Shown here in pieces: positions 1-8,404 of a DNA stretch of 64,000 nucleotides; the stretch's first letter is position 1; every line of letters starts with the position of its first letter. The stretch lies in assembly GCF_024213195.1 (NCBI RefSeq), contig NZ_JANAVF010000017.1, positions 115,761-179,760 on the forward strand, read 5' to 3'. This DNA comes from Streptomyces sp. TBY4 (GTDB lineage Bacteria > Actinomycetota > Actinomycetes > Streptomycetales > Streptomycetaceae). The position numbers were made by a program, and so were the translations under genes. The notes beneath the pieces were generated by a model. That model did no database searches. It was not told the DNA's origin and saw only the letters and a list, made by a program, of their open reading frames with translations.

Positions 1-968
1 GGTACCCGCAACGGCACCACGTTCGACATCATCCCCGGTGTGCGCCGGGCCAGTTCCGTGCGCCGCCCCGTCACCGGAAGCCCGAGCACCGGCTCGGTGC
101 TCCCGCTCACCCGGTGCACGTACGCCGCCACGAGCGCGATCACCAGCATCGTCCACGGTGCCCGCTGCGACCGGGCCGCCTCCCGGAGCCGGTCCGCCCG
201 GTCCGGTGGCAGCACCACGGTGCGCCGTACGAAGGGCAGCGCGCCCGGCGCCGGTCCGCCGCTGTGGCCCTCGCCGAGCCGCGGGGTCTGCGGAAGCCCC
301 GCGAGGTGCCCGGCCCAGTGCGCCCGGTCCGCCGCCGCCTCCGGGGACGTACGGTACTGCGCGTCCTCTGCGTACAGGACCTCCAGCGTCCCGAACGGGC
401 TCGGCCCCCAGGACTCGCCGGCCGCGCCCCGCTCGTACAGCTCCACCAGCCGCTGGTCCATCAGGGCGACGCCCAGGCCGTCGACGGCCAGGTGGTGGAA
501 GGCGTGGAAGTAGAACCAGCGCCGTTCGCCGCCGGGCGCGGTTCCCGCGTCGATCAGGAGGTGCCGGGTCAGCCAGCCGTCCGCCAGGTCGAAGGGCCGG
601 GCCAGCTCCGCGTCCATCAGCTGCCGGGCCGCTCCGACGGGGTCCGTCTCGCCGCTCAGGTCCAGCAACTCCAGCCGCCGGTCGCCCGGTTCGGCGCGGA
701 CGAGCTGCCACAGCCCGCCGTCCTCGTCCGCGGCGGTGCCGTGGATGCGCAGCGCGTCCGCCTCGCGGGCCAGCTGGTACCAGGCCCGCGCGAGGAGCCC
801 GGGATCGAGGTCTCCCAGGATCTCGCGGAACTCCCCGATGTTGTAGCGGCAGCCGGAAGCGTCCAGCCCGTGGGCCATCCAGATGTCGCGTTGCGCCGCC
901 GACAGCGGCAGCCGCGCAGCGACCGGCACGTGCGCGGTACTGCTCGATTCAGCGGGCTTGGGGGACAT
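1..968 (-). CDS. Condensation-domain protein (NRPS type), 3' end outside window
   Basis: The reading frame runs off the left edge, so only the first 322 residues are seen. It has the hallmark condensation-domain active site HHLAVDG (HHxxxDG) near residues 158-164, inside the stretch FYFHAFHHLAVDG, and the early domain motif LPLSAAQRDIWMA near residue 20. Condensation domains join aminoacyl or acyl groups carried on carrier proteins in non-ribosomal peptide synthesis. The ATG at 968 is chosen over the in-frame ATG at 986 because AGGAG lies 7 nt before it. It may be the first module of a synthetase or a free-standing C domain; the window does not show which. Two large regulators follow, as is usual at the edge of a biosynthetic cluster. 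Confidence 0.85.
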   Translation of the reverse strand, partial: MSPKPAESSSTAHVPVAARLPLSAAQRDIWMAHGLDASGCRYNIGEFREILGDLDPGLLARAWYQLAREADALRIHGTAADEDGGLWQLVRAEPGDRRLELLDLSGETDPVGAARQLMDAELARPFDLADGWLTRHLLIDAGTAPGGERRWFYFHAFHHLAVDGLGVALMDQRLVELYERGAAGESWGPSPFGTLEVLYAEDAQYRTSPEAAADRAHWAGHLAGLPQTPRLGEGHSGGPAPGALPFVRRTVVLPPDRADRLREAARSQRAPWTMLVIALVAAYVHRVSGSTEPVLGLPVTGRRTELARRTPGMMSNVVPLRV

Positions 969-1116
969 TCCGGTGCTCCTCAACATGGTCTCCGTGACGG
1001 GCGGTCGAGCGGGGCCCGGACGCCGGTCCGGGTTCTGCCGTGCGGTCCGGCCGTACGCCATACAACCGGCGGGCCCGCGGGCCCTGCGGCAGTTGCTCCG
1101 GCACTCGGCCAGCAGT

Positions 1117-2565
1117 TCAGGCGGCAGTGGCAGTGGCAGTGGCAGTGGCAGTGGCAGTGGCGGAACGCGGCCCCGGGGCGGAGGCCCGGCACGCGGCCCG
1201 GACCAGACCGAGGACCCGGAAGCAGGCGGGGCCGCCCTCGTGCGCGGCCCGCACCACACCGCTGAGGAGCAGCTCGCGCAGCAGCCGCCCGGTCTCCGCC
1301 AGGCCGCCGCCGGTGAGGCCGGTGATCCCGGCCAGCTCGAACTCCTCCCCGGGCCGGTCGCACAGGGCCTCCAGCAGGTCCCGAGCGGCCGGCGTGAGCC
1401 GGTCCAGCCGGTGGAGCAGCACACCGCGGAACCCGTCCGCCCCCGCCCGGCCGCCCAAGTGGTCGAGCAGGGCCACCGGATCCTCGTCGAGGCTGTCGCA
1501 CAGCGCGCGCAGATCGCACACGACCAGCCAGGAGGCGGCCGCGGCCAATGCTCCCGGATGCCCGTCCAGCCGACGGCAGACCCATGCCGCCCGCTCCGTG
1601 TCGCCCGCCGTCGGGGCGGACTCCGGGCGGACCCGCCGGACGTGGTCGAGGAACAGCCTCACCGAGGGGGCCGAGGTGTCCACCGCTCCGGCCGCGGGCA
1701 CCTCCAGAGGTGCCAGCAGGAAGATCCGCTCACCGGGCACCTCCCACGGCCGGTCGGAGGTCACGAGCAGCCGCAGCCCGGGGCAGGCCCGCAGCAGGCC
1801 CATCAGCCGGTCGCAGCGGGCCGTGCCGGCCGGAACGCCGTCGAGCACCAGCAGCACGCGCTGGTCCCCCAGCAGTTCCGCGAGCGCCCCGACGGCGCCC
1901 GGCGACCCCGGGGCGGCTGCGGTGCCGGTCCCGGAGCTTGTTCCCGTGCTCGTCCCGGTGCCCGTACCGGTGTGCCGCATCCCGTTCACCGGTGCGAGCA
2001 GCTCGTCGACCGCGGCCGCGACCCGCGCCGCGGGCTCGTCGTCCGCGCATCCCAGGTGGTCGGCCGCCGTACCGGGGAAGGCGTGCCAGAGCACCGGCAT
2101 CCCGGCCGAGTGGAGCCGCTCGGCCACGGCCAGCGCCAGCCGCGTCTTGCCCACGCCGGCCAGCCCCACCAGGTGGACCAGCCGCTCCGCGCCCGAGGAG
2201 AGTTCCCGCTCCAGCCCCGCCAGCTCCGCTTCCCGGCCCACGATCGGGTGCAGGGCCGTGGGCGGGGCGGGCGGCTGCTCCCAGCCCGCACCGGTGGCCC
2301 GTCCCCGCTGGACGGCCGCCTCGAGCGAGGCCCGGGCCCGCGGTCCCAGCCGCAGTGCGTCGGCCATCAGGCGCAGGGTCTCGGGTCGGGGCCGTCTCGC
2401 CTTGCCCTGCTCCAGATCGCGGATCGCGCGGACGCTGATGGTGGACAGGTCGGCCAGCTCCTGCTGGGTGAGCCCGATCCGCAGCCGGTGGGCCCGGATC
2501 AGGACACCCAGCCGGGTGGCCTCCTGTGCGAGGGGTACTGCGGCGGCGACGGCCGTGCTGTGCAT
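1117..2565 (-). CDS. HTH-type regulator with NB-ARC-like ATPase domain
   Basis: A 482-residue protein. Residues about 18-75 form an XRE-type helix-turn-helix (RIGLTQQELADLSTISVRAI followed by RDLEQGK). A P-loop, GLAGVGKTRLAL, lies in a following ATPase region that resembles the NB-ARC/STAND modules of streptomycete regulators. No TPR tail is evident and the protein is shorter than full STAND regulators. The C-terminus is an Ala-Thr run encoded by a hexanucleotide repeat, and a Gly-Thr-Ser low-complexity stretch occurs near residues 200-220. It is read away from the SARP-side genes across an intergenic region carrying CTATC repeats, so it may be controlled by the neighbouring SARP. Its target is not known. 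Confidence 0.75.
   Translation of the reverse strand: MHSTAVAAAVPLAQEATRLGVLIRAHRLRIGLTQQELADLSTISVRAIRDLEQGKARRPRPETLRLMADALRLGPRARASLEAAVQRGRATGAGWEQPPAPPTALHPIVGREAELAGLERELSSGAERLVHLVGLAGVGKTRLALAVAERLHSAGMPVLWHAFPGTAADHLGCADDEPAARVAAAVDELLAPVNGMRHTGTGTGTSTGTSSGTGTAAAPGSPGAVGALAELLGDQRVLLVLDGVPAGTARCDRLMGLLRACPGLRLLVTSDRPWEVPGERIFLLAPLEVPAAGAVDTSAPSVRLFLDHVRRVRPESAPTAGDTERAAWVCRRLDGHPGALAAAASWLVVCDLRALCDSLDEDPVALLDHLGGRAGADGFRGVLLHRLDRLTPAARDLLEALCDRPGEEFELAGITGLTGGGLAETGRLLRELLLSGVVRAAHEGGPACFRVLGLVRAACRASAPGPRSATATATATATATAA
1123..1158. repeat. Hexanucleotide tandem repeat, 6 x GGCAGT
   Basis: Six perfect copies of GGCAGT lie at the extreme 3' end of the HTH-ATPase gene and code for alternating Thr and Ala. 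The unit is a multiple of three, so changes in copy number would alter tail length without shifting frame. Confidence 0.9.
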
Positions 2566-2744
2566 GTGCGCTCCCGGCGGTGGTGGTGGGGAACGACGGG
2601 GCCTGGGGTGGTGCGGCCCGGTTCCTGGCTCCCATCGTCGGCAGGGCGCTATCGCCCCGGCATCCCCGGACGTACCGCCTCCGGAAGGCCGTCCTATCGC
2701 GGTGCGGGCCAGCCGGCGTCGCCCTCGCGCCGCTGCCGACGGGC

Positions 2745-2784
2745 GGGCCGACGGCTATCACCCCACGGGCCGACGGCTATCACC
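2745..2784 (-). promoter_or_regulatory. Direct repeat with 22-bp period, candidate SARP-type operator
   Basis: The 18-mer GGGCCGACGGCTATCACC occurs at 2745-2762 and again at 2767-2784, exactly 22 bp (two helical turns) apart. On the minus strand it reads GGTGATAGC towards the HTH-ATPase gene. Direct repeats spaced 11 or 22 bp are the known binding architecture of SARP regulators. Confidence 0.55.
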
Positions 2785-2800
2785 GCGCGGGGATGCCCGT

Positions 2801-2816
2801 GATAGCGCGGGGATAG
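2801..2816 (+). promoter_or_regulatory. GATAG-N6-GATAG, candidate SARP box
   Basis: Two GATAG pentamers start 11 bp apart, about 100 bp upstream of the small secreted-peptide gene. The same arrangement occurs at 6532-6547 on the other side of the SARP gene. Confidence 0.55.
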
Positions 2817-2916
2817 GGCCGGGGGCGGTGCGGGGATTCCGGCCCTTCCTAATGTCTGTCCCAGAACGAAGGAAGCGCCCCGGAAAACCGGAGCGCACCG
2901 ACGAAAGGACCTGGAA

Positions 2917-3099
2917 ATGAAGCTCGCCACCGCCTTCCGCGCCGCCCTCGTCACCGTCGCCATCGCCGGTGCCGCCGTGTTCGGCGCCCAGGCCGCCCAG
3001 GCCGACGGCCCGGTCACCCCCGCCACCACGGCCGGCAACCCGGCCCCCCAGGCCACCCCGTCGCCGAGCACCACCACGAAGACCAACCCGTGGGACTGA
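2917..3099 (+). CDS. Small secreted peptide, 60 residues
   Basis: It starts at ATG with GAAAGGA upstream. The N-terminus MKLATAFRAALVTVAIAGAA is a typical Sec signal peptide with a likely cut after the AQA or QADG stretch near residue 29. About 30 residues of Pro/Thr/Ser-rich tail remain and end in NPWD; there is no Cys. The function is unknown. It faces the SARP gene tail to tail with a 22-bp gap and has GATAG direct repeats in its upstream region, so it may be a SARP-controlled product. I recognise no homologous family. Confidence 0.7.
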   Translation: MKLATAFRAALVTVAIAGAAVFGAQAAQADGPVTPATTAGNPAPQATPSPSTTTKTNPWD

Positions 3100-3121
3100 C
3101 GTCCCCCGCAGGGCCCCGGCG

Positions 3122-6100
3122 TCAGACCCCGACGGGCCGGGCCGGCAGCGCGGCAGAACCCAGCAGCCGCATCGCTTCGCCGAGTTCGGCGTCCATCCGC
3201 CGGTCGCGGAAGACCCGTACCGAACTCTCCAGCAGCTCCCGCGACCGCGAGCGCTCACCGGCGCCGCCGCTCGCGACCAGCAGCCTCGCCAGATCCAGCC
3301 GCACCAGCGCCGCCCCGCCCTGGTCCATGATCTGCTCCCGGACCGACAGCGCCTGGGCGTAGAAGCCCCGAGCGGCCTCACCCCGGCCCAGCTCGGAGTG
3401 CGCGTGGCCCAGATCCCGCAGCAGGTGCCCCTCACCTATCACGTCGCCGGTGTCCCGGCACAGCTCCAGCACCTCCGTGAACGTGCGCACCGCGAGCTCG
3501 TGTTCGCCGCGGGCCTGTGACAACTGGCCCGCTCTGCGCAGTGTTCTGGCCTGCCCGCCCGTGTACCCCACCGAACGGTAGATGCCGAGCGCCTCGTCCA
3601 GCCGGTCCTGCGCGGCCGAGACCTGGCCGCGCACCATCCAGATCTGCGCGCTCTGCGTCAGGACGATGGCCCGGCCCACCACGTCACCGACCCGGTCGAA
3701 ATCCCGCAGCGCCCGGTCGTACAGGGTGAGCGCGCGGTCCTCGTTGCCCCGCATCCGCTCCAGCAGGGCCAGGTCGCGGTGGCACAGGGCCAGCCCGTGG
3801 GCGTCGTCCAGCTCCTGGAACAGTCCGAGCGCCGAGGTCAGCGCACTCCGGGACTCCTCCTGCTGGCTGCGGCCGAGGTACAGCACGCCGAGCGAGCTGA
3901 GCAGGGCCGCGGTGCCGCGCTTGTTGCCCGCCGCCCGGACGGTCTCGAGGGCGAGCTGGTGAGTGCGCTCCCAGTCGTCGAAGTAGCCCCGGCCCTCGAA
4001 CAGGGTCGTCAGCGTCGTCGCCAGGTCCCAGCACAGCTCGTCCATCTGTGCCGCCGCCGCGTGCTCGACGGCCTGGACCAGGTTGGCGTGCTCGCTGTCG
4101 AGCCACTCCAGCGGATCCACGAGCAGTTCCTCCACGCACGGAGCGGGCGGCGCCCAGCGCGGTGCGCTGCCGTGGAGCACCGTGAAGTCGCCTCCGTAGA
4201 TGCGCCGGTGGGCCTGCTCGGCCAGGGACAGCCATCCACCCAGCATGCGCCCGAGGGCCTCCCGCTGCGCGGCCGGCTCGTCGTGCGCGGCGAGCTGCTC
4301 CCGCGCGAACACCCGGATGATCTCGTGGAAGCGGTACCGGAACCCGCCGGTGGACTCCACCCCCACGACGTCCAGCATCTGTACGTCGACGAGCGGTTCG
4401 AGGAGGTCGGAGGGGAAGGGGCGGGCGTCGTCGAGCAGCGCCCCGGCCAGCCAGCCCGGCAGGGTGGGCCCCTTCGCGAGGCTGAGCAGCCTCAGCAGCC
4501 GTCGGTCCGCCGGAGCCAGCCCGTCGTGCGTGAGCGAGAGGCTCGCCCGCATCGTCATCTCGCCGTGGGTCAGTTCGTCGAGGCGGTGCCGCTCGTTGGC
4601 GAGGCGGTGGACCATCGAGGCCAGGGTCCAGTGCGGTCTGGCCGCCAGCCGGGCGGCGACGATCCGCAGGGCCAGCGGCAGTCCGCCCACCGTCCGGATC
4701 AGCGCCTCGGCGGCTACGCCCTCACGGCTCACCCGGTCCTCGCCGATCACCCGTGCGAGCAGTTCCCGCGCGTGCTCCGTGCTCATCACGTCGAGCTCCA
4801 CGCGGTGCGCACCGGGCAGGCCGGTCAGCCGGACCCTGCTGGTGACGAGCACGGCGCAGTTCCTGCTCCCGGGCAGCAGCGGACGGATCTGGCTCTCGGA
4901 CGCCGCGTCGTCGAGCACCACGAGCACCCGTCGCGTGGCCATCAGGGTGCGGTACATCTCGGCGCGCTCGTCCTGCGACTCGGGGATGACCGCGCCGGGG
5001 ATGCCGAGTGCGCGCAGGAACCTGCCGAGCACCTCGCTGGAGGTCGCGGGCGTGCCGGTGCCGCGCAGGTCGCAGTACAACTGGCCGTCGGGAAAGGCGT
5101 CTTCGCTCAGCCGGTGCGCGATGTGCGTCGCCAGAGTGGACTTTCCGGTGCCGGGCTTGCCGACGATCACCGCCAGCCCGACCGCCCGGCCGCCCTCCCC
5201 GAGCAGGGTCCGCTCTATCCGGTCGATCTGCATCTCGTCGCCGACGAAATCTGAGGTGTCGGCCGGGAGTTGGCGTGGAATCTCCTCCCGGTGCGCCACG
5301 GCTCCCGGTCCCGGCGGGAGTGCGGACGGTTGCGGCGCGGAGTGCCCCGCCCCGGTCGCGACGGCAAGCCCGTCCGCGGCGGCGGGGGCCGGTGGAGCCG
5401 CGGGACCGGCGCCGATGGCCCGAGTTGCGCCCGCGCTGGTCGTCGGCGCTGCACCTGTCACCGCACCCGCGTCGGCGCCCGCACCCGTGCCGGGCTCCGT
5501 GCTCTCGGCGCCGTAGCCGGCGTCCGCGGGCCGGGACGGCGAGGCCACCTCCCCGGCGAGAATGGCTGATTCCAGTGCCCTCAGTTCCGGTCCCGGCTCC
5601 AGGCCGAGCTCCTCCACCAGCAGCTCGCGCCCGACCCGGTAGCTCTCCAGGGCCTCGGCCTGCCGCCCCGATCGGTACAGGGCGAGCATCAACTGCCCGC
5701 GCAGCCGCTCCCGCAGCGGGTGGACCCGTACGAGCAGCTGGACCTCGCCGACGAGCTGGTGGTGCCGGCCCAGCTCGAGCTCCAGCCCGATCCTGGTCTC
5801 GGTCACCGTGAGGCGCTCCTCGTCCAACTGGAGGGCCTTGCTGCGAAGGGTGTCGCTCGACACCCCGCTGAGACAGTTGCCCTGCCACAACTCGCCTGCT
5901 GTACGCAGCAGTTCCGCGGCCCTGCCGAGCGCGCCCTGCTTGGCCAGCGCGCGAGCCTCGGCGACGGTCCGGGCGAACAGGGCCGAGTCGACGAGGTCGC
6001 CCTCCGTCTTGAGGACGTACCCCGGCGGCCGGGTGGTGATCGCGGCGGGGACGGCCGCCGTACTGAACAGCTTGCGCAGCCGCGACACGCAGATCTGCAC

Positions 6101-6325
6101 CTGGGTGCGGGCCGTGTCCGGGGGCTCGTCGTCCCAGATCAGATCGACGAGATAGTCGGTGCTGACCACGCGGTTCGCCTCGAGCAGCAGTGCGGCCAGG
6201 ATGACCTCCTGCCGGCCAGGGGGAACGCGTACCGGTCCGTCGAGTCCGGTCACCTGCAAGGGCCCGAGAAGCCGGAACACCACAGAATCGGGGGTCGGCG
6301 GCATCCCGCCGGGTAAAGCGGTCAT
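3122..6325 (-). CDS. SARP-family regulator, AfsR-like (SARP-NB-ARC-TPR)
   Basis: A 1067-residue transcriptional activator. In order: an OmpR-type winged helix (about residues 18-105, including LAALLLEANRVVSTDYLVDL), a bacterial transcriptional activation domain (about 115-255), an Ala/Gly/Pro-rich linker (255-365), an NB-ARC ATPase with P-loop GKPGTGKST near residue 390, and a TPR tail from about 760. This layout matches AfsR-type global or pathway activators of secondary metabolism. ATG 6325 is preferred because GGGAG precedes it and the domain starts soon after; the frame is open further upstream without similarity. Likely targets are the flanking genes that carry GATAG direct repeats, and the partial NRPS gene is a second possibility. 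Confidence 0.88.
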   Translation of the reverse strand: MTALPGGMPPTPDSVVFRLLGPLQVTGLDGPVRVPPGRQEVILAALLLEANRVVSTDYLVDLIWDDEPPDTARTQVQICVSRLRKLFSTAAVPAAITTRPPGYVLKTEGDLVDSALFARTVAEARALAKQGALGRAAELLRTAGELWQGNCLSGVSSDTLRSKALQLDEERLTVTETRIGLELELGRHHQLVGEVQLLVRVHPLRERLRGQLMLALYRSGRQAEALESYRVGRELLVEELGLEPGPELRALESAILAGEVASPSRPADAGYGAESTEPGTGAGADAGAVTGAAPTTSAGATRAIGAGPAAPPAPAAADGLAVATGAGHSAPQPSALPPGPGAVAHREEIPRQLPADTSDFVGDEMQIDRIERTLLGEGGRAVGLAVIVGKPGTGKSTLATHIAHRLSEDAFPDGQLYCDLRGTGTPATSSEVLGRFLRALGIPGAVIPESQDERAEMYRTLMATRRVLVVLDDAASESQIRPLLPGSRNCAVLVTSRVRLTGLPGAHRVELDVMSTEHARELLARVIGEDRVSREGVAAEALIRTVGGLPLALRIVAARLAARPHWTLASMVHRLANERHRLDELTHGEMTMRASLSLTHDGLAPADRRLLRLLSLAKGPTLPGWLAGALLDDARPFPSDLLEPLVDVQMLDVVGVESTGGFRYRFHEIIRVFAREQLAAHDEPAAQREALGRMLGGWLSLAEQAHRRIYGGDFTVLHGSAPRWAPPAPCVEELLVDPLEWLDSEHANLVQAVEHAAAAQMDELCWDLATTLTTLFEGRGYFDDWERTHQLALETVRAAGNKRGTAALLSSLGVLYLGRSQQEESRSALTSALGLFQELDDAHGLALCHRDLALLERMRGNEDRALTLYDRALRDFDRVGDVVGRAIVLTQSAQIWMVRGQVSAAQDRLDEALGIYRSVGYTGGQARTLRRAGQLSQARGEHELAVRTFTEVLELCRDTGDVIGEGHLLRDLGHAHSELGRGEAARGFYAQALSVREQIMDQGGAALVRLDLARLLVASGGAGERSRSRELLESSVRVFRDRRMDAELGEAMRLLGSAALPARPVGV

Positions 6326-6531
6326 GGGACTCCCAGCTGGGGGCATGCCTGATCCCGCTCGCGGCGCGTGCACGACGCGGTTGAGACGGGAGGGAATTCG
6401 GGTGGAGCGGGGGTCAGTCTTCCCGAACGTGTCTGCGGTTGTCCATGGTGTGGAGATTTCATGGCGATGAACGGGATCGTGCAGTTCAGGCCAGCACGAC
6501 CCGGCGCGGATCCGTGCGGTGCGACCGCGGC

Positions 6532-6547
6532 GATAGGGAGGGGATAG
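6532..6547 (+). promoter_or_regulatory. GATAG-N6-GATAG, candidate SARP box
   Basis: GATAG at 6532 and 6543 are 11 bp apart, between the SARP gene start and the divergent SnoaL-like gene whose ATG is 74 bp downstream. Orientation and spacing match the site at 2801-2816. Confidence 0.55.
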
Positions 6548-6620
6548 CCCCGAGTTGCGGGCCCGGAGGACGGTGTACCTGCCACCCCCGAAGGGGAGGC
6601 GGCCGTACGAAAGGACCCTC

Positions 6621-6947
6621 ATGACCAGCCGGCACCCGAGGCGGATCCCGCCCAGCCCCGTGATCACCGACGCCGGGGTCGACCACGTCCGCCTAGCGTA
6701 CGACTACCTCGACAGCGGGGACACCGACGGCTACGGCTCCCTCCTGCACGCGGGCAGCCTCGGACCCGGCCTCGAAGCCCCCCGGGGCGAGGGCTCCCGG
6801 CACCACATCACGCGGATCGTCGCCGAGGGGGACTGCGTGGTCGCGATGGGCCGCCTCGTACCGCAACAGCGGGACTTCGTCGACGTGTTCACCCTCTCGG
6901 ACGAGGGCATGCTCCGTGCTTGTCGACGCTACTACTCCACTCCGTAG
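6621..6947 (+). CDS. SnoaL-like / NTF2-fold small protein
   Basis: A 108-residue protein with AAAGGACC upstream of its ATG. The pattern VRLAYDYLDSGDTDGYGSLL, then HHITRIVAEGDCVVAMGRL and FVDVFTLSDEGML, fits the cone-shaped NTF2/SnoaL fold used by polyketide cyclases and many small ligand-binding proteins. Catalytic residues cannot be assigned. It is divergent from the SARP gene with a GATAG direct repeat between them, so it may act in the same pathway or be a SARP target. Confidence 0.6.
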   Translation: MTSRHPRRIPPSPVITDAGVDHVRLAYDYLDSGDTDGYGSLLHAGSLGPGLEAPRGEGSRHHITRIVAEGDCVVAMGRLVPQQRDFVDVFTLSDEGMLRACRRYYSTP

Positions 6948-7095
6948 CCGTCTTTCCGCACTCGTTGCAACCGAGCTGCAACTGAACTGCATGGAGGCGC
7001 TGTTCGACAGTCTCCTCCGTTGTTCGCCCCGTGAACGCGCTGTAACTTCGGACCCGTTCAGAGATCGCCGAACACCGATTCACGGGGGATTCATC

Positions 7096-8325
7096 ATGAA
7101 CGAGAGCAACGGCGGCTTCTCCGACGGAGGACTGCGCAAGGTGCGTGACGCGCTGACGCGATATGTCGACTCCGGGCAGATACCCGGCGTGGTCGCTCTG
7201 GTCGGCCGCAACGGCCACACGCACGTCGAGACCGTCGGAACGATGGCTCACGAGGGCGGAGCGCCGATGGCCCGGGACACGATCTTCCGGATGGCCTCCA
7301 CCTCCAAGCCGGTCACCATGGCGGCGTCGATGGCCCTGCTCGACGACTGCCGCCTGCGGCTGGACGACCCGGTGGACCCCTGGCTTCCCGAACTCGCCGA
7401 CCGCCAGGTCCTGAAGCGGATCGACGGCCCGGTCGAGGACACCGAACCCGCCCGGCGTCCGATCACCGTCCGGGACCTGATGACCTCCACCTTCGGGCTC
7501 GGCATCGACCTGACCGCACTCGGAACCCCGATCATGAACGCGGTCTTCGCGAGCGGAATCTTCAGCCAGGGCGTCACACCGCTGCCCGAGCCCGACGCAT
7601 GGATGCGCCTCATCGGCACCCTGCCGCTCATGCGCCAGCCGGGCGAGCACTGGCAGTACCACCTCAGCCACGACGTCCTCGGTGTCCTCGTGTCCCGGGT
7701 CACCGGCCGCCCGTTCGAGACGTTCCTGCGCGAGCGGATCCTCGATCCCCTCGGGATGAAGGACACCGCCTTCCACGTGCCCGCCGAAAAGATCGACCGA
7801 CTGCCCCCCTGCTACGCACCCGACCCCGCGACCGGCGAGTTCACCGTCTGGGACGAGGCGAAGACCGGACAGTACAGCGCGCCGGTGGCCTTCCAGGCGG
7901 GCGGCGGCGGACTGGTCTCCACCGCCGACGACTACCACGCCTACTTCCGGATGCTCCTCGACCACGGCATGCACGGCACCGAGCGGATCCTTTCCCGGCC
8001 CGCAGTCGAGCTCATGACCACCAACCGCCTCACCACCGAGCAGGAGGCCGCACGGACGGCCCTTGCCCGCGGCGCCGTCCACGTGTCCTTCGGCCAGGGA
8101 CAGCAGGGCGGCTGGGGCTACGGAATGGCAGTGCGCACCTACCGCGCCGACTACGCGCCGCTGGGTCAGTTCGGCTGGGACGGCGGAACCGGCACCTCTG
8201 CCTACGCCGACCCGGAGAACGGCCTGACCGGCATCCTGCTCACGCAGGTCGGGCTGACCACCCCGGCTCCGGCGCGGCTCATCCACGACTTCTGGACCAC
8301 CGTCTACCAGGCCATCGACGCCTGA
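7096..8325 (+). CDS. Serine hydrolase of the beta-lactamase / class C fold
   Basis: A 409-residue protein with the catalytic Ser-x-x-Lys tetrad STSK at residues 68-71 in the context FRMASTSKPVTM, and a Tyr in HWQYHLSHDVLG near residue 184 at the position of the family YxN/S element. Such enzymes include esterases, D-aminopeptidases and peptidases as well as class C beta-lactamases. No signal peptide is visible, so it is likely cytoplasmic and an esterase-like enzyme rather than a true beta-lactamase. The ATG at 7096 follows GGGGGATTCATC, a weak but acceptable binding site. Confidence 0.82.
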   Translation: MNESNGGFSDGGLRKVRDALTRYVDSGQIPGVVALVGRNGHTHVETVGTMAHEGGAPMARDTIFRMASTSKPVTMAASMALLDDCRLRLDDPVDPWLPELADRQVLKRIDGPVEDTEPARRPITVRDLMTSTFGLGIDLTALGTPIMNAVFASGIFSQGVTPLPEPDAWMRLIGTLPLMRQPGEHWQYHLSHDVLGVLVSRVTGRPFETFLRERILDPLGMKDTAFHVPAEKIDRLPPCYAPDPATGEFTVWDEAKTGQYSAPVAFQAGGGGLVSTADDYHAYFRMLLDHGMHGTERILSRPAVELMTTNRLTTEQEAARTALARGAVHVSFGQGQQGGWGYGMAVRTYRADYAPLGQFGWDGGTGTSAYADPENGLTGILLTQVGLTTPAPARLIHDFWTTVYQAIDA

Positions 8326-8342
8326 CAGCCCTCGGGGGAGCA

Positions 8343-8379
8343 CCCCGGGGCCGGTTCGTCTCCCGCAACCGGCCCGGGG
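8343..8379. terminator. Bidirectional terminator hairpin
   Basis: CCCCGGGGCCGGTT at 8343-8356 pairs with AACCGGCCCGGGG at 8367-8379, with one bulged base and a 10-nt loop. It lies between two convergent genes. Confidence 0.7.
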
Positions 8380-8404
8380 CGCGCCTCCGCGGGTGGCCGG
8401 GCGC

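Larger units (their letters stand above)
2566..2916. other. Divergent intergenic region with CTATC/GATAG repeats
   Basis: No gene is seen between the two divergent genes. The region holds CTATC at 2649, 2694, 2755 and 2777 and GATAG at 2801 and 2812. A TAATGT hexamer near 2850 could be the -10 box for the small secreted-peptide gene. Confidence 0.6.

Noticed and set aside
3779..5516. Long plus-strand frames opposite the SARP gene
   Set aside because: Composition-driven shadows of the SARP gene, without recognisable domains.
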